Positions 30,166 through 39,340 are shown, counted from the first letter of the stretch. The stretch: 64,000 bases of DNA from Gilvibacter sp. (GCF_013214815.1 NZ_JABSPU010000009.1:1-64000), one strand, 5' to 3'. Numbers and translations: made by a program. The notes: generated by a model from the sequence alone, not told the origin.

Positions 30166-31085
30166 GATAATAGGTCTTTTAAAGCGAGTTCTGGGCTGGT
30201 GTATTTGTGTTTAAAACCAGCATTTAACAAGCGCTTTGGTTGTACATAACGGCTCTTTAAGATCAGTTCCGTCTCGGTTTTGATCAGTAGCGCGCCAAGT
30301 TCTAAAAGCGGTTTGGGCAAGTTGATTCCCAAGGGCACTTTGAGTACAGCTCTCAGGTTCTGCATAAAGTGTCTATTGCGTATGGGCAGGGGAGCAGCCA
30401 AATTGAAAATGCCTTCTTGCTCCGGATGAGTTATTATAAAGGCGATAGCACGGGCAAAATCCTCCTCATGCATCCAACTGATCTGTTGATTGCCATTGCC
30501 TTGTTGGCCGCCAAAACCCAACTTGCTAATCGCTTTTATAGGTTGTAAAGCCCCTCCTTTCTTACCTAAAACTATTGCGATGCGCACGGCGACCTGACGC
30601 ACTTCTCGGCGATAAAAGTCAAAGAAAGCGCGTTCCCACTTCTTGGCTACCTCTTCTGAGAAGGTATTGCCCAATCGTCCGTGCTCTTCATCCATAGGAG
30701 TAGATTCAGAGTGCTCATAAATGGTTCCAGTTGAAGCATTGATCCATATCGTTGGAGGTGTTTCGCAATTGTGCATAGCTATACCCAATGCCTTAGTGCT
30801 GTCCACACGGGAATCAATGATGGCTTTTTTGTTAGCGGCTGTATAACGGCAGTCCACGGACTTGCCCGCAAGATTGATCAATACATCGCTTGAGGCCAAC
30901 GCTTGAGTCCAATCACCTTGATTCTCGCCGTCCCAGATCAAATAGGTAACCTGTTTGTTGTTGGGTCTAAATTTTCTACTTAGCACGTAAATATGCTTTA
31001 CGCGAGTCTTGAAATATTCAATGAGCACTTGACCTAAAAAGCCGGTGCCGCCAGCTATGGTAATATTAAGATTCTTCAATTCCAT
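30162..31085 (-). CDS. TIGR01777 family NAD(P)-dependent epimerase/oxidoreductase
   Basis: The 307-residue protein is an extended SDR with the cofactor motif ITIAGGTGFLGQV at residues 9-21. It has family features LINLAGKSVDCRY, INASTGTIYEHSE and the C-terminal KPLLELGALLIKTE and YVQPKRLLNAGF, which define the TIGR01777 (YfcH-like) group. The substrate of the family is not known. It is upstream of the SRPBCC gene with a 4-base overlap and 21 bases downstream of the last small membrane protein gene. Confidence 0.9.
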   Translation of the reverse strand: MELKNLNITIAGGTGFLGQVLIEYFKTRVKHIYVLSRKFRPNNKQVTYLIWDGENQGDWTQALASSDVLINLAGKSVDCRYTAANKKAIIDSRVDSTKALGIAMHNCETPPTIWINASTGTIYEHSESTPMDEEHGRLGNTFSEEVAKKWERAFFDFYRREVRQVAVRIAIVLGKKGGALQPIKAISKLGFGGQQGNGNQQISWMHEEDFARAIAFIITHPEQEGIFNLAAPLPIRNRHFMQNLRAVLKVPLGINLPKPLLELGALLIKTETELILKSRYVQPKRLLNAGFKHKYTSPELALKDLLS

Positions 31086-31106
31086 GATAGTGTGTTTGAA
31101 GTTGTT

Positions 31107-31427
31107 TTAAATGATGATAAAAAAGATCGCTAAGGGTATTGAAGCCAAAACCGTGAATACCACCGTTTGATGACCCGGGATAAGAAAGGAGTTTATCAGT
31201 ACGGCTGCGCAGGGTATGGAGTAAAAAACCAATTGTCTTTGTAAGCTTCTTGAATAATCCTTGAATTTTAAGATGGCATGCAGAAACAAAAGCACCTGAA
31301 CCCCTCCTAAAAGGACGTGAATTATAACTCCTGGAAAAAGTAAAAGGTATCCCGCTGCCCCAAGCGCGAACATAAGCACATTAAGGCCAAAAGCGTATTT
31401 GAATATCCAATGATAGTATCGTTCCAT
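31107..31427 (-). CDS. Small membrane protein, tandem paralogue 1
   Basis: The 106-residue protein has about three to four hydrophobic helices and no known domain that I recognise. It aligns with the upstream 113-residue protein across most of its length. Shared features are A-[AG]-GYL, PG[VI]I-H-[VL]LLGG-[VF]-Q and a C-terminal SIPLAI[FY]F-type segment. This shows a tandem duplication. It is 5 bases downstream of its paralogue and belongs to the same minus-strand operon behind the palindromic site at 32219. Confidence 0.75.
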   Translation of the reverse strand: MERYYHWIFKYAFGLNVLMFALGAAGYLLLFPGVIIHVLLGGVQVLLFLHAILKFKDYSRSLQRQLVFYSIPCAAVLINSFLIPGHQTVVFTVLASIPLAIFFIII

Positions 31428-31432
31428 GACGT

Positions 31433-31774
31433 TCAGTTTTCAGCTTGATTGTATTTTTTTTCGATCTGATAAATGATAGCAGAGAAGTAGATCGCCAAAG
31501 GAACAGAACCTACTACCATCATAGTTAAGAGGTCTTCATTCCATGAAATCACTGCTGCTAAAACGAGCGGAAGCGTGATCCCTGCATAGATATACACCTG
31601 CAAATTTTCTAATTGTGTATTGTCCTTACGTGTGATTAAATAGCCCAGCATACAACTCAATTGAAAACCCCCTAAAAGCAGGTGACAGATAATTCCTGGC
31701 CACAAAAAGATCAGGTAGCCTGCAACAGTGAAAATTATGAGCGTGATGTTTATCGGAAATATTAAGTTTCTCAT
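31433..31774 (-). CDS. Small membrane protein, tandem paralogue 2
   Basis: The 113-residue protein has four predicted hydrophobic segments and a short charged C-terminal tail (EKKYNQAEN). It is a clear paralogue of the 106-residue protein encoded just downstream, with the matching block AGYLIFLWPGIICHLLLGG. Its start overlaps the preceding stop by 4 bases (ATGA), which couples it to the 143-residue membrane protein. Function unknown. Confidence 0.75.
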   Translation of the reverse strand: MRNLIFPINITLIIFTVAGYLIFLWPGIICHLLLGGFQLSCMLGYLITRKDNTQLENLQVYIYAGITLPLVLAAVISWNEDLLTMMVVGSVPLAIYFSAIIYQIEKKYNQAEN

Positions 31775-32202
31775 AATAGTTGCATTAGATGGTGGATAAT
31801 TAAAGCGATATAACCCAAAGCGAATAAGATGAACAGTCCGTTCATGCCATAGCTTCCTATTTTGAACAATTTGGTTTGTGGAATATTGTACATCGGATAG
31901 TAAGCAATTTGAGTGATGATTTTACCAATCCAATAAGACCCAATGATCAATGAAATACCCAAACTCAATAAAGACGGCGTAAGCAGAGGGTCGATTAACA
32001 GTATTGTCAATAATCCAAAAGAGAAATTAAGTCCTTGAATATAGTGTCCATAAGTCTTTGCTATTTCTTGGTTCAAGGGTTTGAGCTGTTTGATATCGTT
32101 GTACCAGTCAAATACTTTATGTCTGATGTACGGGTAGATCAAAGCAGTAAAAATTTGTCCAATTCCAGCAGCAATTAAAACGTAGTATAAGGTGGTTTTC
32201 AT
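31771..32202 (-). CDS. Small four-helix membrane protein, first gene of putative regulator-controlled operon
   Basis: The 143-residue protein has four predicted transmembrane helices and an early positively charged loop (YIRHKVFDWYNDIKQ). I do not recognise the family and it does not resemble the other two small membrane proteins. The ATG at 32202 lies 16 bases after the 18-bp palindrome at 32219-32236, which is nearly the same as the one before the GbsR/MarR-type regulator gene. Regulation by that protein is therefore likely (inference). Confidence 0.75.
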   Translation of the reverse strand: MKTTLYYVLIAAGIGQIFTALIYPYIRHKVFDWYNDIKQLKPLNQEIAKTYGHYIQGLNFSFGLLTILLIDPLLTPSLLSLGISLIIGSYWIGKIITQIAYYPMYNIPQTKLFKIGSYGMNGLFILFALGYIALIIHHLMQLL

Positions 32203-32218
32203 TTTGTTTATTTTAAAC

Positions 32219-32236
32219 TTTCAATAAATATTGAAA
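32219..32236. promoter_or_regulatory. Palindromic operator-like site before small membrane protein operon
   Basis: TTTCAATA-AA-TATTGAAA is a perfect 8+8 inverted repeat. It is part of a 28-base block (32209-32236) that recurs with one mismatch at 32776-32803. An extra half-site ATATTGAAA follows at 32240-32248. It is the probable binding site of the regulator encoded at 32254-32757. Confidence 0.7.
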
Positions 32237-32253
32237 CATATATTGAAAAAAAT

Positions 32254-32757
32254 TTATTTGAATAGTTTGATGATCGTTTTGGTTACCCAGTTTTGTTCTG
32301 TGCTTACTATGCGTCCCAAAAGGGCATTGGCATTCTCGGTCAATTCATGCATGGCTTTGGTTTGCTTAATGAACTCCTCATTAGCTGCGCTACCATTAGA
32401 CTCAATGCTTGAGATCTCTTTCAAGACCTTAATAGTAGGCTCAATTTCTCGGCGACTGCGCTCCTTGGCAATTTGTCGCGCCAGCTCGTTTACGTCTTTC
32501 TCACTAGCAAAGAACTCTTTACGTTCTCCAGGTTTGGTGACCTTGTAAACAATACCCCAATCAATGAGTCCGCGTAAATTCATGCTGGCGTTTCCACGGG
32601 AGATTTCCAGTTCTTCCATGATCTCTTCCATAGAAAGTGGCTCCGGAGCAATAAACAGCAGGGCATGGATCTGTGCCATGGCCTTATTGATTCCCCAAAG
32701 GGTTCCTAAGGATCCCCAGGTACTGATAAATTTCTGTTTTGCTTCTTTGAATTCCAC
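32254..32757 (-). CDS. GbsR/MarR family transcriptional regulator
   Basis: The 167-residue protein has a winged helix-turn-helix of the GbsR/MarR type. The segment LSMEEIMEELEISRGNASMN is the recognition helix region and RGLIDWGIVYKV leads into the wing. The C-terminal half is a charged, helical region likely used for dimerisation. The start codon is GTG at 32757. It is flanked by two palindromes, one before its own gene and one before the small membrane protein operon downstream, so it probably controls both (inference). Confidence 0.88.
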   Translation of the reverse strand: MEFKEAKQKFISTWGSLGTLWGINKAMAQIHALLFIAPEPLSMEEIMEELEISRGNASMNLRGLIDWGIVYKVTKPGERKEFFASEKDVNELARQIAKERSRREIEPTIKVLKEISSIESNGSAANEEFIKQTKAMHELTENANALLGRIVSTEQNWVTKTIIKLFK

Positions 32758-32785
32758 GGTGTAAAGATATAAAAATATTTTAAAC

Positions 32786-32803
32786 TTTCAATAATTATTG
32801 AAA
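32786..32803. promoter_or_regulatory. Palindromic operator-like site before the GbsR/MarR-type gene
   Basis: TTTCAATA-AT-TATTGAAA is a perfect 18-bp palindrome starting 28 bases upstream of the GTG start. The surrounding 28 bases (32776-32803) match 32209-32236 at all but one position. This is a good candidate for autoregulation. Confidence 0.7.
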
Positions 32804-32848
32804 ATTAATAAAACCAAGGAATAAACGTGTATTCCTTTTTTTGTTGAT

Positions 32849-34873
32849 TTAAAGTAAACCGGCGCGCTCCAAAAGCGCCTTAGGGTCTGGTTTTTGACCG
32901 CGGAACTTTACATAAAGCTCCATCGGATCTTGGGTGCCTCCTTGGGAAAGTACAAAGTCTTTGAACTTATCTGCCACGGTTCGATCAAAGATTCCTTCAG
33001 CCTTAAAGTAACTGAACGCATCAGCATCCAAAACCTCTGCCCACTTATAACTGTAATAGCCTGCAGAGTATCCGCCTTGAAAAATATGACTGAAAGAAGT
33101 ACTCATGCAGGTCTGCGTAGTAGCAGGATAAAGTTTAGTGGAAGCAAATGCAGCCTCTTCAAAAGCTTTTACATCTTCAATAGCAGATGGATCTGCACTG
33201 TGCCAAGCCATGTCTAGCATTCCAAAGCTCAATTGACGTAAGGTCTGCATCCCTTCATTGAAGGTAGCGCTGGCCTTGATCTTTTTAATAAGTTCCATCG
33301 GAATGTCTTCACCGGTCTCGTAATGCTTTGCAAAAAGCGATAAGGCCTCTTGCTCGTAACACCAGTTCTCCATGAGCTGACTGGGCAGTTCTACAAAGTC
33401 CCAAAGCACGCTGGTTCCAGACAAGCTGCTGTAGGTGGTATTGGCAAGCATTCCGTGCAAGGCATGTCCAAATTCATGGAATAGGGTAGTCACCTCGTTA
33501 AAGGTCAAAAGCGATGGCTTATCTGCTGTTGAGGGTGTGAAATTACACACTATGGATACGTGCGGTCTTTCATTATTGCCATTTACCGTTTGCTGCGGAC
33601 GGTAACTGGTCATCCAAGCTCCGCCGCGCTTTCCAGGTCTCGGGTGGAAATCCGCGTAGAACAAAGAAATATAATTCCCTTTGCTGTCTGTGACCTTGTA
33701 GGTTTTTACGTCTTTATGATAAACCGGGACGTCATCAATCGGTTCAAAATTCAGATCGAACAAACGAGAAGCTACTTCAAAAGAACCGGCTATAACCTTG
33801 TCTAATTCAAAATAAGGCTTGAGTTCTTCCTCATCAAAGTCAAAGAGTTTTTTCTTGAGTTTTTCTCCGTAATAGGCACCGTCCCATTTTTGCAATTGGT
33901 CAATGCCGTCCAGCTCTTTCGCAAATTGCTCCAAACGATCGTATTCCCCTTGCGCCGCTGGTTTGGCCTTGTCTTTTAGGTCCTCTAAAAAACTAGTCAC
34001 CGCGGCTGGCGTTTTGGCCATACGGTCTTCCAATACAAAGTGAGCGTGGGTGTCATAGCCCAACAATTGAGCGCGTTTGTGGCGCAAATTGGCAATATCC
34101 AACACCAATTGTTGGTTGTCGTTTTCATTGCCTTTGAAAGCCTTAGCACCAAAGGCCAAGGATAATTCTTTACGCAACTCTCTGTTGTCCGCATAGGTCA
34201 TAAACGGAATATAGCTCGGGTACTGCAGGGTAATCACCCAGCCGTCTTTATCGCGGTTTTTAGCCTCTGCGGCAGCCATGGCCTTGGCTGTTTCTGGTAA
34301 ACCGTTCAGGTCTGATTCTTCAGTGAGGTGTAACTCATATGTGTTGGTCTCTGCTAAAACATGCTCGCCAAACTTCAAGGTCTTTTGAGCGAGTTCTGCG
34401 TCAATTTTTCTGAGTTCCTGCTGATCGGCTTCATTCAGGTTTGCCCCATTACGAGCAAAACCTTGATATTGGCGCTCCAAAAGCATGGCGTCCTCCGCAG
34501 TCAATTCCAATTGTGCTTTATTGTCGTAAACCGCTTTTACTCTTTTAAATAAAGCTTCGTTAAGCAGTAAATCGTTTTTAAAAGCCGATAGAAGCGGAGA
34601 GATCTCTTGGGCTATTGCTTGAATCTGCTCATTGGTCTCTGCGCTGTTCAGGTTGAAGAAAATAGAACTCACCTTACCCAATTGCTGACCGGTACGTTCT
34701 AAAGCTACCACAGTATTTAAAAAGGTGGGAGCTTCCGTTTGGTCGGTAATGGCCTTAACCTCCTGATGCGTTTCTGCGATCAAGGTTTTAATGGCTGGGC
34801 TAAAATGTTCGGGTTTTATTTGATCAAAAGGAGCAGCGTCAAAAGGCTGCAACAATGGATTTACTGTACTCAT
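32849..34873 (-). CDS. M3 family metallopeptidase (oligopeptidase A / dipeptidyl carboxypeptidase type)
   Basis: The 674-residue enzyme is a thimet-oligopeptidase-like zinc peptidase. The HExxH site is in TLFHEFGHALHGM, with the downstream Glu ligand in the DFVELPSQLMENW segment. Length and N-terminus (NPLLQPFDAAPFDQIKPEHF) are typical of peptidyl-dipeptidase Dcp / OpdA proteins. There is no signal peptide, so it should degrade short peptides in the cytoplasm. It starts 3 bases after the purE stop. Confidence 0.92.
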   Translation of the reverse strand: MSTVNPLLQPFDAAPFDQIKPEHFSPAIKTLIAETHQEVKAITDQTEAPTFLNTVVALERTGQQLGKVSSIFFNLNSAETNEQIQAIAQEISPLLSAFKNDLLLNEALFKRVKAVYDNKAQLELTAEDAMLLERQYQGFARNGANLNEADQQELRKIDAELAQKTLKFGEHVLAETNTYELHLTEESDLNGLPETAKAMAAAEAKNRDKDGWVITLQYPSYIPFMTYADNRELRKELSLAFGAKAFKGNENDNQQLVLDIANLRHKRAQLLGYDTHAHFVLEDRMAKTPAAVTSFLEDLKDKAKPAAQGEYDRLEQFAKELDGIDQLQKWDGAYYGEKLKKKLFDFDEEELKPYFELDKVIAGSFEVASRLFDLNFEPIDDVPVYHKDVKTYKVTDSKGNYISLFYADFHPRPGKRGGAWMTSYRPQQTVNGNNERPHVSIVCNFTPSTADKPSLLTFNEVTTLFHEFGHALHGMLANTTYSSLSGTSVLWDFVELPSQLMENWCYEQEALSLFAKHYETGEDIPMELIKKIKASATFNEGMQTLRQLSFGMLDMAWHSADPSAIEDVKAFEEAAFASTKLYPATTQTCMSTSFSHIFQGGYSAGYYSYKWAEVLDADAFSYFKAEGIFDRTVADKFKDFVLSQGGTQDPMELYVKFRGQKPDPKALLERAGLL

Positions 34874-34876
34874 GGA

Positions 34877-35365
34877 TTATTTTTCCTTCAAGGATTTGGC
34901 GCCTTCTTCTACTTTTATCTTCAAGCCTTCTTTGTAAGCGATGATCTTATCCAACACACATTTGTCGTGAGCTCCAATGATCTGTGCGGCAAGGATACCT
35001 GCATTCTTGGCTCCGTCTAGAGCTACAGTTGCAACAGGCACTCCGCCAGGCATTTGCAAGATGGAAAGCACAGAATCCCAACCGTCAATGGAGTTTCTTG
35101 ATTTCACAGGAACGCCAATTACAGGCAATGGTGATAAAGAAGCGATCATCCCGGGTAAGTGCGCTGCACCTCCAGCTCCGGCAATGATCACTGAAAAGCC
35201 ACGCTCGTGGGCGTGTTTTCCATAGTCAAAAAGTTTGTCTGGTGTTCTGTGTGCCGATACAATATCCACCTCAGTTTGAATATCAAATCCAGCCAAGATA
35301 TCAATGGCTTCTTGCATTACTGGCAGGTCACTGGTGCTGCCCATTATGATTCCTACTTTACTCAT
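34877..35365 (-). CDS. purE: 5-(carboxyamino)imidazole ribonucleotide mutase PurE
   Basis: PurE converts N5-CAIR to CAIR in purine biosynthesis. The 162-residue class I protein shows MGSTSDLPVM, SAHRTPD and GAGGAAHLPGM, the residues of the nucleotide-binding loops. Its start overlaps the purK stop by 8 bases, which indicates translational coupling. Confidence 0.96.
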   Translation of the reverse strand: MSKVGIIMGSTSDLPVMQEAIDILAGFDIQTEVDIVSAHRTPDKLFDYGKHAHERGFSVIIAGAGGAAHLPGMIASLSPLPVIGVPVKSRNSIDGWDSVLSILQMPGGVPVATVALDGAKNAGILAAQIIGAHDKCVLDKIIAYKEGLKIKVEEGAKSLKEK

Positions 35366-36521
35366 GACTACTAATTACGCGTATTTTTTCTTTTACTTCT
35401 TGAGCGATGCGTCTGGCCTCTGCCAGATTCTCGTTGGTGATGGTCACATGGCCCATCTTTCTAAAAGGGCGGGTCATCTTTTTGCCATAAATGTGAGGCG
35501 TTACCCCTGGCAAACTCATGATCTCTGCAATATTTTCATAGCGAACCTGGCCGGTATGCCCTTCGGCTCCTACCAAGTTAACCATTATCCCACCAACCTT
35601 GCTGTCTGTATTCCCTAAAGGCAAACCGAGCACGGCACGCAGGTGTTGTTCAAACTGATTGGTAAAGCTGGCTTCAATGCTGTAATGACCGCTGTTGTGC
35701 GGACGCGGTGCCACTTCATTAACCAAGATCTGATCGTCTTCTGTTTGGAAGAGTTCTACAGCTAATAGCCCAACATGACTAAAGGCTGCGGATGCTTTTA
35801 GGGCAACTTCACGCGCCTTCTGTGCAACGGCATCGTCAATACGAGCAGGGCAAATCACATACTCTACTTGGTTGGCCTCCGGATGAAATTCCATCTCCAC
35901 TACCGGATAGCTCACAGCTTCTCCGTTAGCAGAACGCGCAACGATCACAGCGAGTTCATTTTTGAAAGGGATCATCTTTTCAGCTATGCAAGGCACATCG
36001 GCCAAGCCGTCCAAATCGCTGAGTTCACGAACAATCTTTACTCCCATACCGTCATAACCACCTACGCAGCTTTTCCACACAAAAGGCAGCTCCCAATTGT
36101 TGGCTGCTACCCATGCTTTTGCTTCCCCAGTAGATTCAAAACGCTGGTAGGGTGCTGTTGGAATTTCATGCTTAGCATAAAAATCCTTTTGCACGCCTTT
36201 GTTCTGAATATTTCTCAGAGTCGCTGCTTGCGGATAGGTTTTAACGCCTTCTGATTCTAGCTTTTCCAGAGCGTCCAAATTCACACCTTCAATCTCAATG
36301 GTAAGCACGTCCACATCTTTTCCGAAGTTGTAAACTGTGTCAAAATCCATCAGATCGCCTTGAACAAAAGTGTCGCAAGAAATGCGGCAAGGCGCCTCAG
36401 CGCTGGGGTCCAATACTTTTGTTTTGATGTCGAATTTGCGGGTGTCGTACAGGAGCATTTTGCCCAGTTGTCCTCCGCCTAGAATACCTAAAGTGAAGTT
36501 TGTAGAGAAATAATCGGTCAT
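35358..36521 (-). CDS. purK: 5-(carboxyamino)imidazole ribonucleotide synthase PurK
   Basis: PurK carboxylates AIR to N5-CAIR using ATP and bicarbonate, supplying the PurE substrate. The 387-residue ATP-grasp protein begins with LGILGGGQLGKM, and has FVWKSCVGGYDGMGV and NEVAPRPHNSGHY, all diagnostic. It is the first gene of a purK-purE-M3 peptidase run. Confidence 0.96.
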   Translation of the reverse strand: MTDYFSTNFTLGILGGGQLGKMLLYDTRKFDIKTKVLDPSAEAPCRISCDTFVQGDLMDFDTVYNFGKDVDVLTIEIEGVNLDALEKLESEGVKTYPQAATLRNIQNKGVQKDFYAKHEIPTAPYQRFESTGEAKAWVAANNWELPFVWKSCVGGYDGMGVKIVRELSDLDGLADVPCIAEKMIPFKNELAVIVARSANGEAVSYPVVEMEFHPEANQVEYVICPARIDDAVAQKAREVALKASAAFSHVGLLAVELFQTEDDQILVNEVAPRPHNSGHYSIEASFTNQFEQHLRAVLGLPLGNTDSKVGGIMVNLVGAEGHTGQVRYENIAEIMSLPGVTPHIYGKKMTRPFRKMGHVTITNENLAEARRIAQEVKEKIRVISSHE

Positions 36522-36598
36522 TATTATACCAAATAAGAGACAAAAATAAGGCTTTTGAATTGAACCATAATACTCACTGCTAATAAAGCTTAAAAGCG

Positions 36599-36606
36599 TA
36601 TCTTTG
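36599..36606 (+). promoter_or_regulatory. Possible -7 element for the hpt-adk fusion gene
   Basis: TATCTTTG matches TAnnTTTG, 27 bases upstream of the TTG start at 36634. No clear -33 TTTG at the expected spacing. Confidence 0.5.
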
Positions 36607-36633
36607 CCCCGAATTTAAAAGGCCTCAAGCGTT

Positions 36634-37740
36634 TTGATCACTCTAGGAGACAAGCAATTTGAAAAGTACTTAACGGCAACCGATGTGCAGCATGCTGTAA
36701 ATGGTGTGGCTGTGCGCGTTGCGGATGATTACAAAACCAAGAATCCTGTTTTTTTGGTGGTACTTAACGGTGCCTTTTTCTTTGCTGCGGATTTGATCAA
36801 ACGCTTCAGTTATCCTTGTGAGCTCAGCTTTATTAAAGTGGCGAGCTATGATGGACTCAGCAGTTCTGGAGACATCTCTACGGTAATGGGCGCGGAACCT
36901 TCATTGAAAGACCGTCACGTTATTGTGGTGGAAGACATAGTGGATTCCGGCAACACCATCGAGGCCATTGTTCAAATACTAAACCAGGAGCAGGTGGCCA
37001 GTTATTCGATCGCCTCGCTTTTCTATAAACCCGATGCTTATCTCAAATCCTTTCACTTAGACTATGTGGGGATGGAGATTGAAGACCGTTTCATAGTTGG
37101 ATACGGTTTGGACTACAACGGCTTGGGCAGAAACTTAAAAGACATTTACATTTTAAAAGCAGAACAAATGACAAATCTCGTATTGTTTGGCCCTCCAGGA
37201 GCCGGAAAAGGAACACAAGCCGCATTGATCAAAGATCGTTACGAGCTGGTACACATCTCTACTGGAGATGTATTCCGTTACAATATGAAGAATAACACAG
37301 AGCTCGGACAAGCTGCACAGGCCTATATGGATCGTGGAGATTTAGTGCCTGATTCTTTGACCATTGATATGCTCCGTGCAGAGGTAGAGAAGAACCCGCA
37401 GGCCAAAGGCTTTATTTTTGATGGATTCCCTAGAACAGAAGCGCAAGCGGCTGCTTTAGATGAATTATTGGAAAGCATGAATTCTGCAGTGAGTGGATGT
37501 GTTGCTCTTGAGGTAGATACGGAGATCTTGGTGGAGCGTTTGTTAGAACGCGGAAAAACCAGCGGCCGTGCTGATGATCAGGACGAGTCTAAGATCCGTA
37601 ACCGATTTGAAGAGTACAATGAAAAAACTGCTGTTTTAAAGGGGTACTATCAAAATCAAGATAAATTCCACGCCATTGACGGTGTTGGTTCTATTGACGA
37701 GATCACTGGGCGCTTGACGTCTGTGATCGATCAGTTATAA
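36634..37740 (+). CDS. Bifunctional hypoxanthine phosphoribosyltransferase / adenylate kinase fusion
   Basis: The 368-residue protein fuses two purine enzymes. Residues about 1-175 are an HPRT-like phosphoribosyltransferase with the PRPP-binding loop VIVVEDIVDSGNT. From about residue 180 it is adenylate kinase, with the P-loop GPPGAGKGTQ, the NMP-binding DGFPRTEAQ and a short LID without a zinc site. The start is TTG at 36634, since no ATG fits the HPRT N-terminus. An internal ATG at 37168 sits exactly at the domain junction and could in principle express the kinase alone. obg follows 22 bases later. Confidence 0.92.
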   Translation: MITLGDKQFEKYLTATDVQHAVNGVAVRVADDYKTKNPVFLVVLNGAFFFAADLIKRFSYPCELSFIKVASYDGLSSSGDISTVMGAEPSLKDRHVIVVEDIVDSGNTIEAIVQILNQEQVASYSIASLFYKPDAYLKSFHLDYVGMEIEDRFIVGYGLDYNGLGRNLKDIYILKAEQMTNLVLFGPPGAGKGTQAALIKDRYELVHISTGDVFRYNMKNNTELGQAAQAYMDRGDLVPDSLTIDMLRAEVEKNPQAKGFIFDGFPRTEAQAAALDELLESMNSAVSGCVALEVDTEILVERLLERGKTSGRADDQDESKIRNRFEEYNEKTAVLKGYYQNQDKFHAIDGVGSIDEITGRLTSVIDQL

Positions 37741-37762
37741 TCCGCAGTAAAAAACAAGAGCC

Positions 37763-38776
37763 ATGACAGAAGGCAACTTTGTAGACTATGTGAAGATACA
37801 CGTTACTTCTGGTAAAGGTGGTAAGGGAAGCGCGCATTTACACCGCGAAAAGTACATTGCCAAAGGAGGTCCTGATGGCGGTGACGGCGGACGTGGCGGA
37901 CACGTGATCATTAGAGCAAACCCGAACTTTTGGACGCTCTATCACCTCAAATTCAAAAGGCATTTTAAAGCAGATCACGGTGAGAATGGCGGAAAACAAC
38001 GTTCCACTGGAGCTAATGGTAAAGATGTGATCATTGAGGTGCCGCGCGGTACGGTGATTCGCAGGACCGAAGATCAAGAGATCCTGCATGAGCTTACAGA
38101 AGCCAATGAAGAATTGGTCATTGCAGAAGGCGGTAAAGGCGGTCTTGGAAACTGGCATTTTAAGAGTGCTACACGCCAAACCCCGCGTTATGCTCAACCC
38201 GGTTTAGAAGGCGAGGAGAAGAATATTACTCTTGAGCTTAAAGTTTTAGCCGATGTTGGTTTGGTCGGCTTCCCCAACGCTGGTAAATCTACTTTGCTCT
38301 CTGTAATTACCGCTGCTAAGCCTAAGATTGCAGCCTACGAATTCACCACCCTAAAGCCGAATTTGGGAATTGTGGAATACCGCGATTACCAAACCTTTGT
38401 CATGGCAGATATCCCTGGAATCATTGAGGGAGCTGCAGAGGGCAAGGGGATCGGACACCGTTTTTTACGTCATATTGAGCGCAATTCCGTTTTGCTGTTT
38501 TTAGTTCCTGCGGATGCAGACGATATCTACAAGCAATACGAGATCTTGTTGGATGAGCTCCGCAGATACAATCCGGAGCTGTTAGACAAAGAGCGCCTTA
38601 TTGCCATTTCTAAATCCGATATGCTGGACGATGAACTCAAGGCAGAGATGCAAGAGGAATTGGATCAGCAATTTACAGATGTACCTTATCTTTTCATATC
38701 TTCAGTAGCGCAAACGGGCTTGATGCCTTTAAAAGATGCGCTATGGAAAATGTTAAATACTTCAACCGTCGAGTAG
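37763..38776 (+). CDS. obg: GTPase ObgE/CgtA
   Basis: Obg is an essential GTPase linked to 50S ribosome assembly and stress responses. The 337-residue protein has the glycine-rich Obg fold (residues about 5-160, with [20 protein letters not shown] and NGGKQRSTG) and a G domain with [19 protein letters not shown] and SKSD. It lacks the long C-terminal tail of some Obg proteins, as is common in Bacteroidota. The next gene starts inside its last 34 bases. Confidence 0.96.
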   Translation: MTEGNFVDYVKIHVTSGKGGKGSAHLHREKYIAKGGPDGGDGGRGGHVIIRANPNFWTLYHLKFKRHFKADHGENGGKQRSTGANGKDVIIEVPRGTVIRRTEDQEILHELTEANEELVIAEGGKGGLGNWHFKSATRQTPRYAQPGLEGEEKNITLELKVLADVGLVGFPNAGKSTLLSVITAAKPKIAAYEFTTLKPNLGIVEYRDYQTFVMADIPGIIEGAAEGKGIGHRFLRHIERNSVLLFLVPADADDIYKQYEILLDELRRYNPELLDKERLIAISKSDMLDDELKAEMQEELDQQFTDVPYLFISSVAQTGLMPLKDALWKMLNTSTVE

Positions 38777-39282
38777 TTCCCTGCTTTGTATTGGTTTTTT
38801 TACTCCTTGTGGGTTGCGGCCCTACGGCTCGGGTTGACTTTGATCCCGCTACGAATTTTACCAACTACAAGACCTATAAATGGTTTACCAGTCTAGATTC
38901 TGGACTCAGTGAATTAGACAACCGTCGTGTAAAACGCAGCGTGGATAGTTTGTTGCAAAGTCAAGGTTTTATTGAAAGTGAAGCTGCTGATTTTATGATC
39001 AATTTCTATGCGGTAGAAGAGATCGTTCCTGCAAATTCCATAGGAATTGGTATTGGCAGCGGAGGCGAAGGTATCGCCGTTGGCGGCAGTGGAAGTATCC
39101 CCGTAGGAGGAAATAAGATCCTTCAAACACTCACTTTAGACTTTGTAGATCCTGTTAAAGACGAGTTGATCTGGCAAGGGGTTTCGGTTCGGAAATACTT
39201 TACTACATCCACTCCTGAACAAAAAGCGGAACACTATTTGAAAGTAGCAGCAAAACTCTTGAGATCGTTTCCGCCACAATGA
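38743..39282 (+). CDS. DUF4136-type lipoprotein
   Basis: The 179-residue protein has a lipoprotein signal with lipobox LLLVGC and a DUF4136-like body ([17 protein letters not shown] ... [11 protein letters not shown] ... [17 protein letters not shown]). This family consists of envelope lipoproteins of unknown function. The ATG at 38743 lies within the end of obg, giving a 34-base overlap in another frame; it is the only start that keeps the whole signal sequence. Confidence 0.85.
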   Translation: MENVKYFNRRVVPCFVLVFLLLVGCGPTARVDFDPATNFTNYKTYKWFTSLDSGLSELDNRRVKRSVDSLLQSQGFIESEAADFMINFYAVEEIVPANSIGIGIGSGGEGIAVGGSGSIPVGGNKILQTLTLDFVDPVKDELIWQGVSVRKYFTTSTPEQKAEHYLKVAAKLLRSFPPQ

Positions 39283-39332
39283 TCTGGCGTTAAAGTGACG
39301 TAAAAAACAGCTGAGGTTTTAAAAACTTATAA

Positions 39333-39340
39333 TAGATTTG
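39333..39340 (+). promoter_or_regulatory. Possible -7 element for the TPR gene
   Basis: TAGATTTG matches TAnnTTTG. It ends only 7 bases before the ATG, so the transcript would be nearly leaderless. Confidence 0.38.
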
